From: Prevotella sp. CAG:1092
GTDB lineage: Bacteria > Bacteroidota > Bacteroidia > Bacteroidales > Bacteroidaceae
Assembly: GCA_000436915.1 (NCBI GenBank)
Contig: HF994194.1
Coordinates: forward strand, 13,025 to 58,761
Direction of reading: 5' to 3'
Length of the DNA: 45,737 nucleotides
Under the pieces are notes generated by a model. That model searched no databases. It was not told where the DNA came from and saw nothing but the letters and a program-made list of their open reading frames with translations. This document shows positions 25,598 to 35,599 of this stretch, piece by piece. Each line of letters opens with the position of its first letter. Position 1 is the stretch's first letter. The position numbers and the translations under genes are program-made.

Positions 25598-25864
25598 ATG
25601 GGATGTAATTGTGGAAAAAGGACATTAGAAACGGTACAAAAATATTCAAATGATGAGGATACCGATGTCAAAAATGAAAGTATTGTCTTTAAATTTATAC
25701 AGCATGTAGCACAATTTGCGTTTGGTATTTTTGCAGCGTTAATATTTATCATTATGTCAATTCCGGCATTATTATATATCGTTATCTGTCTGCTATTAAA
25801 TAAACGACCATCGTTCAAAATAAAAAAAGACGGTAGTCATTTACCAATAATATCGAGTAATTAA
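25598..25864 (+). CDS. Small membrane protein with CxC N-terminus
   Basis: An 88-residue protein. It starts 'MGCNCGKR' and has a charged stretch to residue 27. Residues 38-67 form a long hydrophobic segment, enough for one long or two short membrane helices broken near P56, and the end is basic. There is no cleavable signal. It sits between gp6 and a giant tail gene but is separated from gp6 by a terminator, so it may be expressed apart from the virion genes. An inner-membrane role (holin-like, superinfection exclusion, tail docking) is possible; none is supported by a specific motif. The start codon follows a T-tract with no Shine-Dalgarno. Confidence 0.65.
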   Translation: MGCNCGKRTLETVQKYSNDEDTDVKNESIVFKFIQHVAQFAFGIFAALIFIIMSIPALLYIVICLLLNKRPSFKIKKDGSHLPIISSN

Positions 25865-25866
25865 TA

Positions 25867-25893
25867 GTAAATTATGGCGATTTTATAATTTAC
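25867..25893. repeat. Short inverted repeat
   Basis: GTAAATTAT (25867-25875) and ATAATTTAC (25885-25893), perfect 9-base arms with a 9-base loop, just after the membrane-protein gene and 29 bases before the giant gene. It has no T-tract, so it is not a clear terminator. Confidence 0.4.
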
Positions 25894-25922
25894 AAAAGGT
25901 TTAAAGAAAAAGACAATTTACA

Positions 25923-28900
25923 ATGAATGAGGATTTAAAGACATATAGAATTCGGACTAAAGTAGGTGAAGAAAAACCGACTCTGCTAAATGTACAATTG
26001 AATCAAACATATGATATGTTTGAAATTTTATCGTTGAAAATAAATCAAAATAACGCCTATAAATATTATTCATCGGATTATGGCGTTATTGTTGGTAGAG
26101 TATTAGCTAACGGTGGGGTCGGTATTCCTAATGCGAAGGTCAGTATTTTTATACCGACTGAAGAAAGCGTCAACGACATCAAAAAATATATTTTATATCG
26201 ATATAGTACTGTACAATCGACTAATGATGACGGCATCAGATATAATCTATTACCAGATGAAATCGATGAAATCTGTCATCAGAATATTGGTACTTTCCCT
26301 AACAAAAGGCTTGTTCTTGATAACAAGGATGTTATGGAGATTTTCGATAAATATTGGAAGTATACGACGGTAACGAACGACAGTGGTGATTATATGTTGT
26401 ATGGAATACCGACAGGATCCCAACAGTTGCATGTTGACATTGATTTAAGTGATATTGGTATATGGTCTCAACGTCCTCGTGATTTGGTTTACAAGGGTTT
26501 TAATATTAATCAATTTGAATCCCCGAATAAATTTAAAGTAGACAATAATCTTAATTCATTATCACAAGTTTATACGCAGGACAAAGGATTATATGTGTAT
26601 CCATATTGGGGTGAAACTTCCGAGAATTATGATACCATCGGCATTACGAGGTGTGATATACAAATCGATTATAAATTTGAACCCACATGTATCTTTATGG
26701 GTTGTGCCGTCACGGATACAGGTAATAATGCAATAGGCAAAAACTGCGCTTCGACCGATAATATCGGTAAAATGTCTGAACTGGTATCTTCAGAAGGTAG
26801 TATTCATATGATTCGTCGGACTTTTGACGGTAGAGTCGAGGAACATTCAATTAAGGGTAATCGTCTTATCGACCAAGATGGTGTATGGTGTTACCAAATA
26901 CCGATGAATCTAGATTATGTTATGACCGATGAATATGGTAATTTAGTACCTTCTGATAATACCGAGAAAGGTATACCAACTCGTACACGTGTAAGATTTC
27001 GTTTTGTCTTAGATGAAACGAAAAATGATAATACGGCAAGGAAAAGATGCATGTATTTAGTCCCTAATAATCCTAGAATAGATAATGAGTTGTATTCGGA
27101 CTTTTCATCCGACGAAAGTCATACGCCCGATTACGAATTCGGCTCAAATACTAAGGATGAGGATTTTTGTGACATGTTCTGGAATAAGGTATATACAGTA
27201 AAAAATTATATACCGAGGTTTCAAAAAAATCGTAAGGTGACAAACCGTAAGCATACAGGCATTAAACTCGTGAATCATTATGGCGATAATAATCCGATTC
27301 CGTATAACAACTTGACGATAAAACTTACCTTTACTTATCGTCTGATTTGTGTCCTTACCGATATGTTTATTAAACTAATCGGTTTTTTAAACAATATATT
27401 CACAATAATTAGTGCCGGTCCTTGTTTGGCAAAACAGTTGTTAGATACTATTATTAAGGGTCTATGTTTTAAGTTACCATTAATACATATAAAGCCATTG
27501 TGCTGGTTGGCATCGCCGTTAAAGACTGTAAGGAAGGTCGTAAAGTTTTTAATATTACCTTGTATGTCTGTGAGTTCGGAATTTTGTGAAGGTAATACGA
27601 CTCATTCGTATACGTTTTATCCTGGATGCGGATGCAAGGGTCTTGGTAAAGTCGTCAGTATATTAGGTCTATGTAATTGCATATGGGAAAAACAAAAAGC
27701 CGACCATAATAAAGATGAAAACAAAAAGCAAGACCAAGCGGATAGGACTACAGCAACCAATAACAGTGCCGAATTAAAAAATTGTTATGAAACACAGTTA
27801 GCCGAAGATAACGATGCCGTGTCATTTAATTTTCAAAATGATTGGATAAATGGAATGTTGTATTTCCCGATGTGGTATCGTAAAATAACACCGAAAAAAC
27901 GTTTTTTATTCGGTCTTATTAAAAGAAAGGCGAAAGACCAATGGTGTTCGAACCAACATTACTATAATGGTAAGGTTTTTTTATTCAATTCATGTTCCGT
28001 TAAACGAGATGGAAAAATAAATTATAATAATCCCGTCGATAATAAAATTAATAATGCAAGTATAATGAAAGACGGTGGTTGTGGTGGTGCGTGTCATAAA
28101 TCTGTCAGTGAAGTTGGTTTGAACCACGGAGTTATTGTGACAAACACCACGATGTTAGGTCAAACTGCGTATTACTATAAGCCACTGGAATATGATGCTA
28201 AATTAAAGGACGTAAAATTATTATTCGCAACTGATATCGTTTTACTCGGTAGTTTAAATGACTGTGATATCCACGGAATACCTCAATTTTTTAAATCTTT
28301 AACGAGTACTACGTATAATTTGCCTCCTAACATATTATTCACTGATAACAATTTTATACCGTCTTTTAATGAGGATGGTAGTATAAAGGATGGAGTGTAT
28401 GATCAGATAAGTGTTAGTGAGATGACAGGCTGTGACTGGGGTAATAAAAATGATGATATTTGTCCCGAAAGTGGTACTAATAGTGGATTGTTTTATTCTA
28501 TTGGTTGTTCAAAGATAGAACTAAGACCGAAATCTTGTATTAATGCAATTCGTATTTGCGAATTCGGCGTTTCTTTGGATGAAACAAAGGAGATTGCAAA
28601 TCTGCTTAAATTACAAAACGATACCACGAATTCGACGTATGACACCCTCGTACCGGACGGTTTTATATCTAAAGATGAAGTATATAATGTAAATGAACGC
28701 AGTATGTTTGCAACATTAAACGGCAATCAACTTAAGACTATTAACAATAGCACGACAGGCTTAAAGGAATATGATTTCCGTTATATGTACGTTGATAATT
28801 TTGACGGCTCGTTGGAAAACGTGATGTCAACCGTACAAAAACGTTGTCCTTCGAAATACAAATATAGAAATAACTACAAATTAGAGGAATTTAGTCCATC

Positions 28901-31900
28901 ATATTATCATTTCCGTATGGGTAAATACAATTTCTATTATGACCATGATAGAAAATTTCCTCGTTACGAAAACTCTTTTTATTTCTATTTCGGATTAAAA
29001 TCCGGACGAACGGCGATTGAAAAATTTAATAGTCAATTCTTTAGTGATTGCGAAAACGATACTGAAATGACTCCACCAATATCTTTAATCCCATTCGGTA
29101 ATAATTGGTGTGAGAATAACATTATTGATGGTAAACGTGAGAATAATAACGGTTGTCTGTTATTGGACATATCGAATATCACGCCCGTACAAAAAATCAT
29201 AATTAAAAGTACAACAAGGAGTGATTTCGTTTATTCGACATCTCAAACGGTTAATGACCCTAAAATCTATATAGGTAAATTTCCAAAGAACAACGAAAAA
29301 TACGATAAAAATCAATGGCAAGATTATTCGACGAAATTTACGAATGCAGTAAACACACCATTGGTATCATTACCGAATGGTTCATATGAAATAAATATAA
29401 CAGATGAATATGGAAATATTGCTTCATATAATACGGAATTGAAATCTCCTTTTCTTCAATTCGATACTAAGGTTACAACCTTTACTGTTGCCGATAACAC
29501 TTTACTCGAGATGTTTTCCGATGATAAAAATGATATTAACGTTACTCGTGATAATATCGGCAAGGACAATACGGGTAATAATATAGGTCAAGATCACGCT
29601 ACTGATGCTACGAGGGATATTGGCGGTACCATTGTAATCTCAAATATCTGTGACGGTATTGATCATTCGCCAATAACCAAGACCTGTATTACGGTCAAGT
29701 GCGGAGATTATCAATCAAACATCATATGGGATGGTAAAACTACAATAATCGGTCAGGACAATGATAAAGGTATACATTATTTAGGACATTATAAGGATTT
29801 TTCAATAATGTTCGGTGTACCTGAGGGGGATAAAAATTATGAAGTAATTGTAACTCAATTGTGCAGTGTCGATGTTAATAACAATATAATAGTATCTAGT
29901 GAAAATACGGTCAGTGAATTTGTAAATGTATCAAAGACAATACCTTATAAGTTATATATAAACGATATTATTGATTATGATGTCATTCGTAATGACAAGT
30001 ATTGGTATACTGGTTATGATCTGTCCTACAACAAGAATAACCTTGTCGTGACCCGTAATAAGTCGAGATTCGTTGGTGAAGGATGGAAGCACATGTCAGA
30101 TCCAAAATACTATGATTTTAGTCAGTTAATTAGCTATCAGAATATCAAGGATGAAATTATTGTATTACTTGAATCGTTGATATCGGCGGCTGAAATGAAT
30201 GTCGAAGCAGCCGAAAATGCCAGTGATGACTCAGGGATTACCTATAATAACGGTATTATTGACGAGGTTAAGAAATGTATTGTCTACATCAATTCTAATA
30301 CTCTTGTCTTCGGTGATGGTGAGAATACTCTTAATACCTTTAGACAAATGATAGGCAATCTAAATATCGGTACCGAGTATCAAGACATTAAGGATAGCTT
30401 AATCGGAAATGATGCTACGGAAGGTTTGTGTGACAAAATACAACAAATTGAGGAAGAATTTATCCTTAGTATGAAGGAAACTTTTTGGTTTAATTGTCCT
30501 ACTGAAATCAAAGATATTTACTTTACGACGACGACCTCGTTTTTACCCGTGGCATATAAGACGTTCTGGAGAGAAGAAAAGGTAAAGGAAGATACTGGGG
30601 ATGAAGTCGTGTATACTTTGGCTTCGGATAATATGACCGAAGCATTTAACAAATATGATAGCTTTGAGGATATAATGATACCAACAATAACTTCAAAATA
30701 TAATACAGAATATTACGATGCAAAGAAATCTATAAGTGTCGGTGATGGTGCCTATTATACCTATGTGAAGAATTATGATACTAAATACAGTGATAAGAAA
30801 ATAAAACAGCCTTATTTCGTGTCAGTACAAAATTCTCGTGGAAATACGGTCAATGATGATGGTACTGTTAATTTTAAAGGGGATATAATACCTTTACAAC
30901 AAGACAAGCAAATTCCTAAATTATTCGGTTTTCATATTATTGACAAACAGTTAAGTGTTGACTGTGTTACATGGTCTCCAATTATTAGCATACCTTATTA
31001 CGTGACGGATGAAAAAGATAAAAGATACTGTAAGACGATAAATGTAAACGGTATATTTGCAGGACGAATCCTTAATGGCAGTGCCTCTTCCTATTATAGT
31101 AAGGATGAAGGCGGTATTAAGAACTTCGTCAATTTCAATGAACAACGTATAGGTTCGAGTCGTTTAGAACTTTATACTCAAAGGAAGCCGAATGAAACTG
31201 ACATCGAAACTGAAGATAGAATACCTGTTATAAGGACAATCGTCGGTGAAGAAAACAATCAAGGTTTCATCGAACGTTATAATGTCGGCAATAATGACTA
31301 TACAAAAAATGATAAACAATACATTAATTTAAAAAATAAGGAATTAAACCTTGAATTGTCGGACTCTATTGGTTGTCAACTTGATGTTGAAATAGAGACT
31401 CAAATGATAGTTGTTGTTAATGAAGATTCAGTACATGACTGTGATGACAAAAAAAATAATGTCTTGTCGGTTCAATGTCCTAACGGTAGTGGTAATACTT
31501 TCTTTGTATTCCATGTATCTAAGAACAATCCGAATGAATATCCGTTAAATCTAATTGATTTTAACAATAACACTTATCGTCTTGATTATGAGAATAAGGA
31601 TATTCCTTGGGAAAAGGGTGGAAAGGATGGAAAATATCTTTTTTCGGTAGCAACCCAATATGAAACATTAATTAATCAATGTGATAAGAATGCCCTTATT
31701 CTAAACGATGATTTAACAGTGGATACAAGTGCTCCTAAAGGTTATAGTAGTGGCGGTAATTTCAGTCTGTCCAATGCTAATGATAAAGAATCGATGTACT
31801 TTGTTATCGTTAACGATAAAAACAATTGTCGTGCGATATCACCATTGTATGATTTTTGGTCTAAGCCTAATGGTAAATTACAAGTAGCCACATTAAAAAC

Positions 31901-32972
31901 AGCTTCATTCGGTGATGACAATGTGCAGAAGAGGCAAAGAAAAATAGATGAAAATGGTGACATCACGAAGGAGTATGTAATGACTGAAGTTGTAAATACT
32001 GTATTATCATCAATTTATGTCGTTAAATACGAATGGGAGGTCCAAAATACTTATTATTTACGTAATTTTCCGTATTCATTAAAGGCAAGTATTACTGAAG
32101 GAAGTGATGTTATGGCAAAGTTTAGTGCAAATAATATTAGCGGCGACAACGAAGGCTACGTCGAAATCGATGAAGACACTTATAATCGAATGAATAAATA
32201 TGGCCCTAGAAAATTTAAAGGACGTTCGGCGTTTATTGCGACGGACTGTACGGGACTACCACACAAGTTTAAGGCGAGCGATGTAAAACAGTCTCAGGGA
32301 CTGCTTGAAGTGATATTCGATTTAAATGAAAATTCTGCCTATGGTGATACCTATAGTGTTAAAGAAGGAAAACTAAAATATCTTTTGAACGTTGGATGGG
32401 GTGCTATTGATGTGAAACTTAAGGCTCCCCGTTGCGATAGCGACCGTAAAACGACGAGATTTTACGGTTGGAGTCCATATGAAGTCGCCGAGTGGTATGA
32501 TGATAAAAAAGAGGATGTAGATAAAGGAAATATATTTGTTACAGAAACTGATCAGAATGATTATAATCATATTATCAATTTAGGACAAAATTCAACAGAT
32601 AACGTATTACTGCTTTATGCCGTATGGCAGACACTGAGAGCGAAATTCAAGATCCGTGGAGTAAATGGAGTTAAATGGGGAAATGGTAGTATAAATGACA
32701 TCAACGTCAATTTTGAAGAAGAAGAGACGGAAGAAGGAGTTCAAATATCGGCAATATGCAATGCCGTTCCTGTTAATGTTGATACAACAAAAAAACTCAC
32801 GGGATGGAGTTACAATAGCAAATATGTAAAAGAAGTACAAGTTAATGAGAGTAATACCATATTGTATCTTGATCGAGAAATAATCAAGGAATGGAAGGCA
32901 ACGACGACATCGAAAGGAGGTTCATATATTGATAACAATTTCGAAATCGTCTTGACACCGATATTTAATTAA
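25923..32972 (+). CDS. Giant (2349-residue) tail/baseplate protein
   Basis: Probably a virion protein, by size and position in the tail block. Near residues 53-80 and 149-172 are two halves of a carboxypeptidase-regulatory-like beta sandwich ('GRVLANGGVGIPNAKVSIFI', 'NDSGDYMLYGIPTG'), split by about 70 residues. Residues 462-585 are unusually hydrophobic and cysteine-rich (several 15-20 residue apolar runs and 'PGCGCKGLG'), odd for a soluble tail protein. The middle is asparagine- and aspartate-rich with many short beta repeats. The C-terminus (about 2150-2349) resembles Listeria/Bacteroides-type repeats ('RFYGWSP', 'LLYAVWQ', 'KLTGWSYNS'). It could be a long fibre, a tape-like protein or a receptor-binding baseplate arm. 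The exact role is unknown. Confidence 0.7.
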   Translation: MNEDLKTYRIRTKVGEEKPTLLNVQLNQTYDMFEILSLKINQNNAYKYYSSDYGVIVGRVLANGGVGIPNAKVSIFIPTEESVNDIKKYILYRYSTVQSTNDDGIRYNLLPDEIDEICHQNIGTFPNKRLVLDNKDVMEIFDKYWKYTTVTNDSGDYMLYGIPTGSQQLHVDIDLSDIGIWSQRPRDLVYKGFNINQFESPNKFKVDNNLNSLSQVYTQDKGLYVYPYWGETSENYDTIGITRCDIQIDYKFEPTCIFMGCAVTDTGNNAIGKNCASTDNIGKMSELVSSEGSIHMIRRTFDGRVEEHSIKGNRLIDQDGVWCYQIPMNLDYVMTDEYGNLVPSDNTEKGIPTRTRVRFRFVLDETKNDNTARKRCMYLVPNNPRIDNELYSDFSSDESHTPDYEFGSNTKDEDFCDMFWNKVYTVKNYIPRFQKNRKVTNRKHTGIKLVNHYGDNNPIPYNNLTIKLTFTYRLICVLTDMFIKLIGFLNNIFTIISAGPCLAKQLLDTIIKGLCFKLPLIHIKPLCWLASPLKTVRKVVKFLILPCMSVSSEFCEGNTTHSYTFYPGCGCKGLGKVVSILGLCNCIWEKQKADHNKDENKKQDQADRTTATNNSAELKNCYETQLAEDNDAVSFNFQNDWINGMLYFPMWYRKITPKKRFLFGLIKRKAKDQWCSNQHYYNGKVFLFNSCSVKRDGKINYNNPVDNKINNASIMKDGGCGGACHKSVSEVGLNHGVIVTNTTMLGQTAYYYKPLEYDAKLKDVKLLFATDIVLLGSLNDCDIHGIPQFFKSLTSTTYNLPPNILFTDNNFIPSFNEDGSIKDGVYDQISVSEMTGCDWGNKNDDICPESGTNSGLFYSIGCSKIELRPKSCINAIRICEFGVSLDETKEIANLLKLQNDTTNSTYDTLVPDGFISKDEVYNVNERSMFATLNGNQLKTINNSTTGLKEYDFRYMYVDNFDGSLENVMSTVQKRCPSKYKYRNNYKLEEFSPSYYHFRMGKYNFYYDHDRKFPRYENSFYFYFGLKSGRTAIEKFNSQFFSDCENDTEMTPPISLIPFGNNWCENNIIDGKRENNNGCLLLDISNITPVQKIIIKSTTRSDFVYSTSQTVNDPKIYIGKFPKNNEKYDKNQWQDYSTKFTNAVNTPLVSLPNGSYEINITDEYGNIASYNTELKSPFLQFDTKVTTFTVADNTLLEMFSDDKNDINVTRDNIGKDNTGNNIGQDHATDATRDIGGTIVISNICDGIDHSPITKTCITVKCGDYQSNIIWDGKTTIIGQDNDKGIHYLGHYKDFSIMFGVPEGDKNYEVIVTQLCSVDVNNNIIVSSENTVSEFVNVSKTIPYKLYINDIIDYDVIRNDKYWYTGYDLSYNKNNLVVTRNKSRFVGEGWKHMSDPKYYDFSQLISYQNIKDEIIVLLESLISAAEMNVEAAENASDDSGITYNNGIIDEVKKCIVYINSNTLVFGDGENTLNTFRQMIGNLNIGTEYQDIKDSLIGNDATEGLCDKIQQIEEEFILSMKETFWFNCPTEIKDIYFTTTTSFLPVAYKTFWREEKVKEDTGDEVVYTLASDNMTEAFNKYDSFEDIMIPTITSKYNTEYYDAKKSISVGDGAYYTYVKNYDTKYSDKKIKQPYFVSVQNSRGNTVNDDGTVNFKGDIIPLQQDKQIPKLFGFHIIDKQLSVDCVTWSPIISIPYYVTDEKDKRYCKTINVNGIFAGRILNGSASSYYSKDEGGIKNFVNFNEQRIGSSRLELYTQRKPNETDIETEDRIPVIRTIVGEENNQGFIERYNVGNNDYTKNDKQYINLKNKELNLELSDSIGCQLDVEIETQMIVVVNEDSVHDCDDKKNNVLSVQCPNGSGNTFFVFHVSKNNPNEYPLNLIDFNNNTYRLDYENKDIPWEKGGKDGKYLFSVATQYETLINQCDKNALILNDDLTVDTSAPKGYSSGGNFSLSNANDKESMYFVIVNDKNNCRAISPLYDFWSKPNGKLQVATLKTASFGDDNVQKRQRKIDENGDITKEYVMTEVVNTVLSSIYVVKYEWEVQNTYYLRNFPYSLKASITEGSDVMAKFSANNISGDNEGYVEIDEDTYNRMNKYGPRKFKGRSAFIATDCTGLPHKFKASDVKQSQGLLEVIFDLNENSAYGDTYSVKEGKLKYLLNVGWGAIDVKLKAPRCDSDRKTTRFYGWSPYEVAEWYDDKKEDVDKGNIFVTETDQNDYNHIINLGQNSTDNVLLLYAVWQTLRAKFKIRGVNGVKWGNGSINDINVNFEEEETEEGVQISAICNAVPVNVDTTKKLTGWSYNSKYVKEVQVNESNTILYLDREIIKEWKATTTSKGGSYIDNNFEIVLTPIFN

Positions 32973-32995
32973 AGACAATTATAATGTTATTGTAA

Positions 32996-35599
32996 ATGAG
33001 AAAGATAAGGCAAAATAAATTTACGTCAGTAAATTCAGTAAATAAAGATAGTTTCGTGAGTGTGGGGATGAATCATACCACGAAACCTTTTCATTTTCTC
33101 GATGTAAAAAAGACCGTCGATCAATATGAGGTCTTCGAAAAGGAGAGACAAGAATGTAATAAATATCGTATCATATTGACTATTAATCCTTTTTGTAGTA
33201 ACGTCTTATTTAACACTCTGACTGAAATTGTAAAAGGAGAAGGATCGTTACGGCCGACAATTTTAAGTAAAGACGAAATTAAGATTGGGAATAAAGAAAT
33301 ATACGGTAAGACCGACATAAGCCGTTATGATGCCATTCGTAATACCGAATACTCGAGGGATAATATCGGTTTTGAATATCGTCCTGGTTTCGATATCTTT
33401 AATAATCATTTATTAAGGAATAAATCATTCAAAGTAGTTAACGGAACTAATAATAGAGACCATAGGTCGGTTTTTAATACCATAGAAGATGTAATTAGGC
33501 AACCTAATGGCGATACTATTCAGATAAATGTCCGACAGGATATTGACACAATAAAAACTATCGATAAACATTTGTATGATAGTGAAGATATTCTTGATAT
33601 TGAGGGAAGTATTAATGCGAATCTAATTGAAGAAAACGGTTGGTGGGGTTTTATCAACGGTTCCAATCTAAACGGTACATTTTTTGAAAATAAGCAAAAA
33701 ACGTCACCTAAACGACTAAATATCAATTTACCACTTAACGACCGTAAAGAATGTGAATTCGTTGATATGTATCCAGATAGGTCTCTTTTTTCTTTTAATC
33801 CTAAGTATAACAAATTTCGTCACCGTTTTGAATACAATTGGGAAATTTGCCTTACATATCCTTTCGAAAACTACTATAAACATCCCTTAATATGGGAAGA
33901 AGGAATTAATGCTGTAAAGCTCTACTCAGTAGAATATGTCATCGGTCAGAACGGCAATAAAATAATATTATTTAAATCATATATTAAACATGGCTTAAAA
34001 CAAGGTGATACGATTAAAGTATTCTGTAACGGCTTAAGGTCAAAAAATTCTTATATTGTCAGTGGTCTTGGCAATGTTGAGGGTGAAATGAATGAATATT
34101 GTTTTTGGTTAAACGATATTAACGTTATTGATGAATTTAATATTACTAACATTGATATTAATGAGTTTTTAAAAAAAAGTTCATTCCGCTTTGCCCGTAT
34201 CAACGGTGGTGTACAGAGTGAATATTATCTAAGAAAATTTAAAAAGTTGCCAAATGGCGAGTATAGAAACGATTTCGATAAAGAACAATACCCTTTGGCA
34301 TTTTCTCGAACGATATATAACGATAAAATTACACAGATAACTTTTACCGATACAATCGATATTACTGATATAAAAGATAACTTAGGTAGACCATTAAGCG
34401 AGTTGTATGTAACAATTGTTAAGAACAATCAGGGTTATCAAAGATGGTACAAATCGGAATCACCGACGACGATGCCGTATAAGGAGAGCAATAATGACCC
34501 CACGATTGATGTCGATATCGAATTTTCCCATTGTTTCGGTCGTTTAAGTAGTGGATTGAATATGCCTTACGGTGAATATGACGATAGCGAAAAATTTAGC
34601 GACGTTAGGAAGTTGACTAATGTTAAGATAAAAGGTATGTCTCCATTTCCTTTGGAAGATAAGGATGAAGTCAAAATTACAGATGATGAATTCTTCGGAG
34701 ATGTCGTTGAATTTAGCCCGATGGAATGTAAAGAAACAATATTATCAGATGTCTGTTTTCGTTTTAACACGGCGCAGAGGGAATGGAATGCTGATGGTGA
34801 TGACGAGAATTGGTTAGGATGTTTTAAATATGACGAGATAATATGTGATGATTACGATAAGGGAGAACAAACATCATCTAATAATGGTTCGTTCGCATCG
34901 AAACAGAAAACCATTACCGACGGTAATACAACCAGACCTGAAGGCTATTTTTATAAGGCACATTATCCGATACCATTAAGGGAATTTGGCGATATTAGAC
35001 AATCTTCCCATTATAATATAAAGGTGAACGGGGCCAAGTGTATCGTAAGTAATAATAAGGTATTTGTCCATGTTACTACGAGTCTGCGTCATCGTTTATC
35101 ATCGAATGATGTCATATATTTTTTCGACCCAATAAAAGATGTGTGGTATCACACCCGTGTTAGTTATGTAATGGATGGTTATAATTTTATTATCGATCCT
35201 AAAAAAATTAATGATGACAACGGCAATTTTATGTTGTTATCCCAAGTACCTCAATTAGAATTAGTTAACATACTAAATAATGTTGACCTCAACAATCTTC
35301 AAGTGTTAAGAAAAAATACTGATATTCCATCGTATGCAACGAGAATTAAAAGACATAATACCTTTCTGTGGAGGGAGATATTGAAAGGCAGTAATAAAGA
35401 TGCAACGAGTATTCCTGACTACGTGTTCGCTAATGGATGTTTTTATATCAATAAGGGGATAAATTTTTATCTACGAAGACAGGATCCTGAAGGCAAGAAC
35501 GGTTTGTATCAGTCTGAAATTTCTCCTAATGATGTGTACGGTAAAATTATTAAAAACAGTAATTATGAATATAAGGATGAGGAACATATATTATGTTAA
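32996..35599 (+). CDS. Baseplate/tail structural protein, unknown
   Basis: An 867-residue protein, not assigned to a family. It starts 23 bases after the giant gene, and its stop overlaps the next start by 7 bases. It lacks signal or membrane segments. Composition is N/D/I/Y-rich with many predicted beta strands, like its neighbours. Residues 1-60 may form an N-terminal docking segment ('SVGMNHTTKPFHFLDVKKT'). It contains few repeats. Position between the giant protein and a series of similarly composed proteins points to an outer baseplate or fibre component. Confidence 0.65.
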   Translation: MRKIRQNKFTSVNSVNKDSFVSVGMNHTTKPFHFLDVKKTVDQYEVFEKERQECNKYRIILTINPFCSNVLFNTLTEIVKGEGSLRPTILSKDEIKIGNKEIYGKTDISRYDAIRNTEYSRDNIGFEYRPGFDIFNNHLLRNKSFKVVNGTNNRDHRSVFNTIEDVIRQPNGDTIQINVRQDIDTIKTIDKHLYDSEDILDIEGSINANLIEENGWWGFINGSNLNGTFFENKQKTSPKRLNINLPLNDRKECEFVDMYPDRSLFSFNPKYNKFRHRFEYNWEICLTYPFENYYKHPLIWEEGINAVKLYSVEYVIGQNGNKIILFKSYIKHGLKQGDTIKVFCNGLRSKNSYIVSGLGNVEGEMNEYCFWLNDINVIDEFNITNIDINEFLKKSSFRFARINGGVQSEYYLRKFKKLPNGEYRNDFDKEQYPLAFSRTIYNDKITQITFTDTIDITDIKDNLGRPLSELYVTIVKNNQGYQRWYKSESPTTMPYKESNNDPTIDVDIEFSHCFGRLSSGLNMPYGEYDDSEKFSDVRKLTNVKIKGMSPFPLEDKDEVKITDDEFFGDVVEFSPMECKETILSDVCFRFNTAQREWNADGDDENWLGCFKYDEIICDDYDKGEQTSSNNGSFASKQKTITDGNTTRPEGYFYKAHYPIPLREFGDIRQSSHYNIKVNGAKCIVSNNKVFVHVTTSLRHRLSSNDVIYFFDPIKDVWYHTRVSYVMDGYNFIIDPKKINDDNGNFMLLSQVPQLELVNILNNVDLNNLQVLRKNTDIPSYATRIKRHNTFLWREILKGSNKDATSIPDYVFANGCFYINKGINFYLRRQDPEGKNGLYQSEISPNDVYGKIIKNSNYEYKDEEHILC

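Noticed and set aside
25867..25893. Hairpin after the small membrane gene as a terminator
   Set aside because: There is no T-tract after the right arm; listed only as an inverted repeat.
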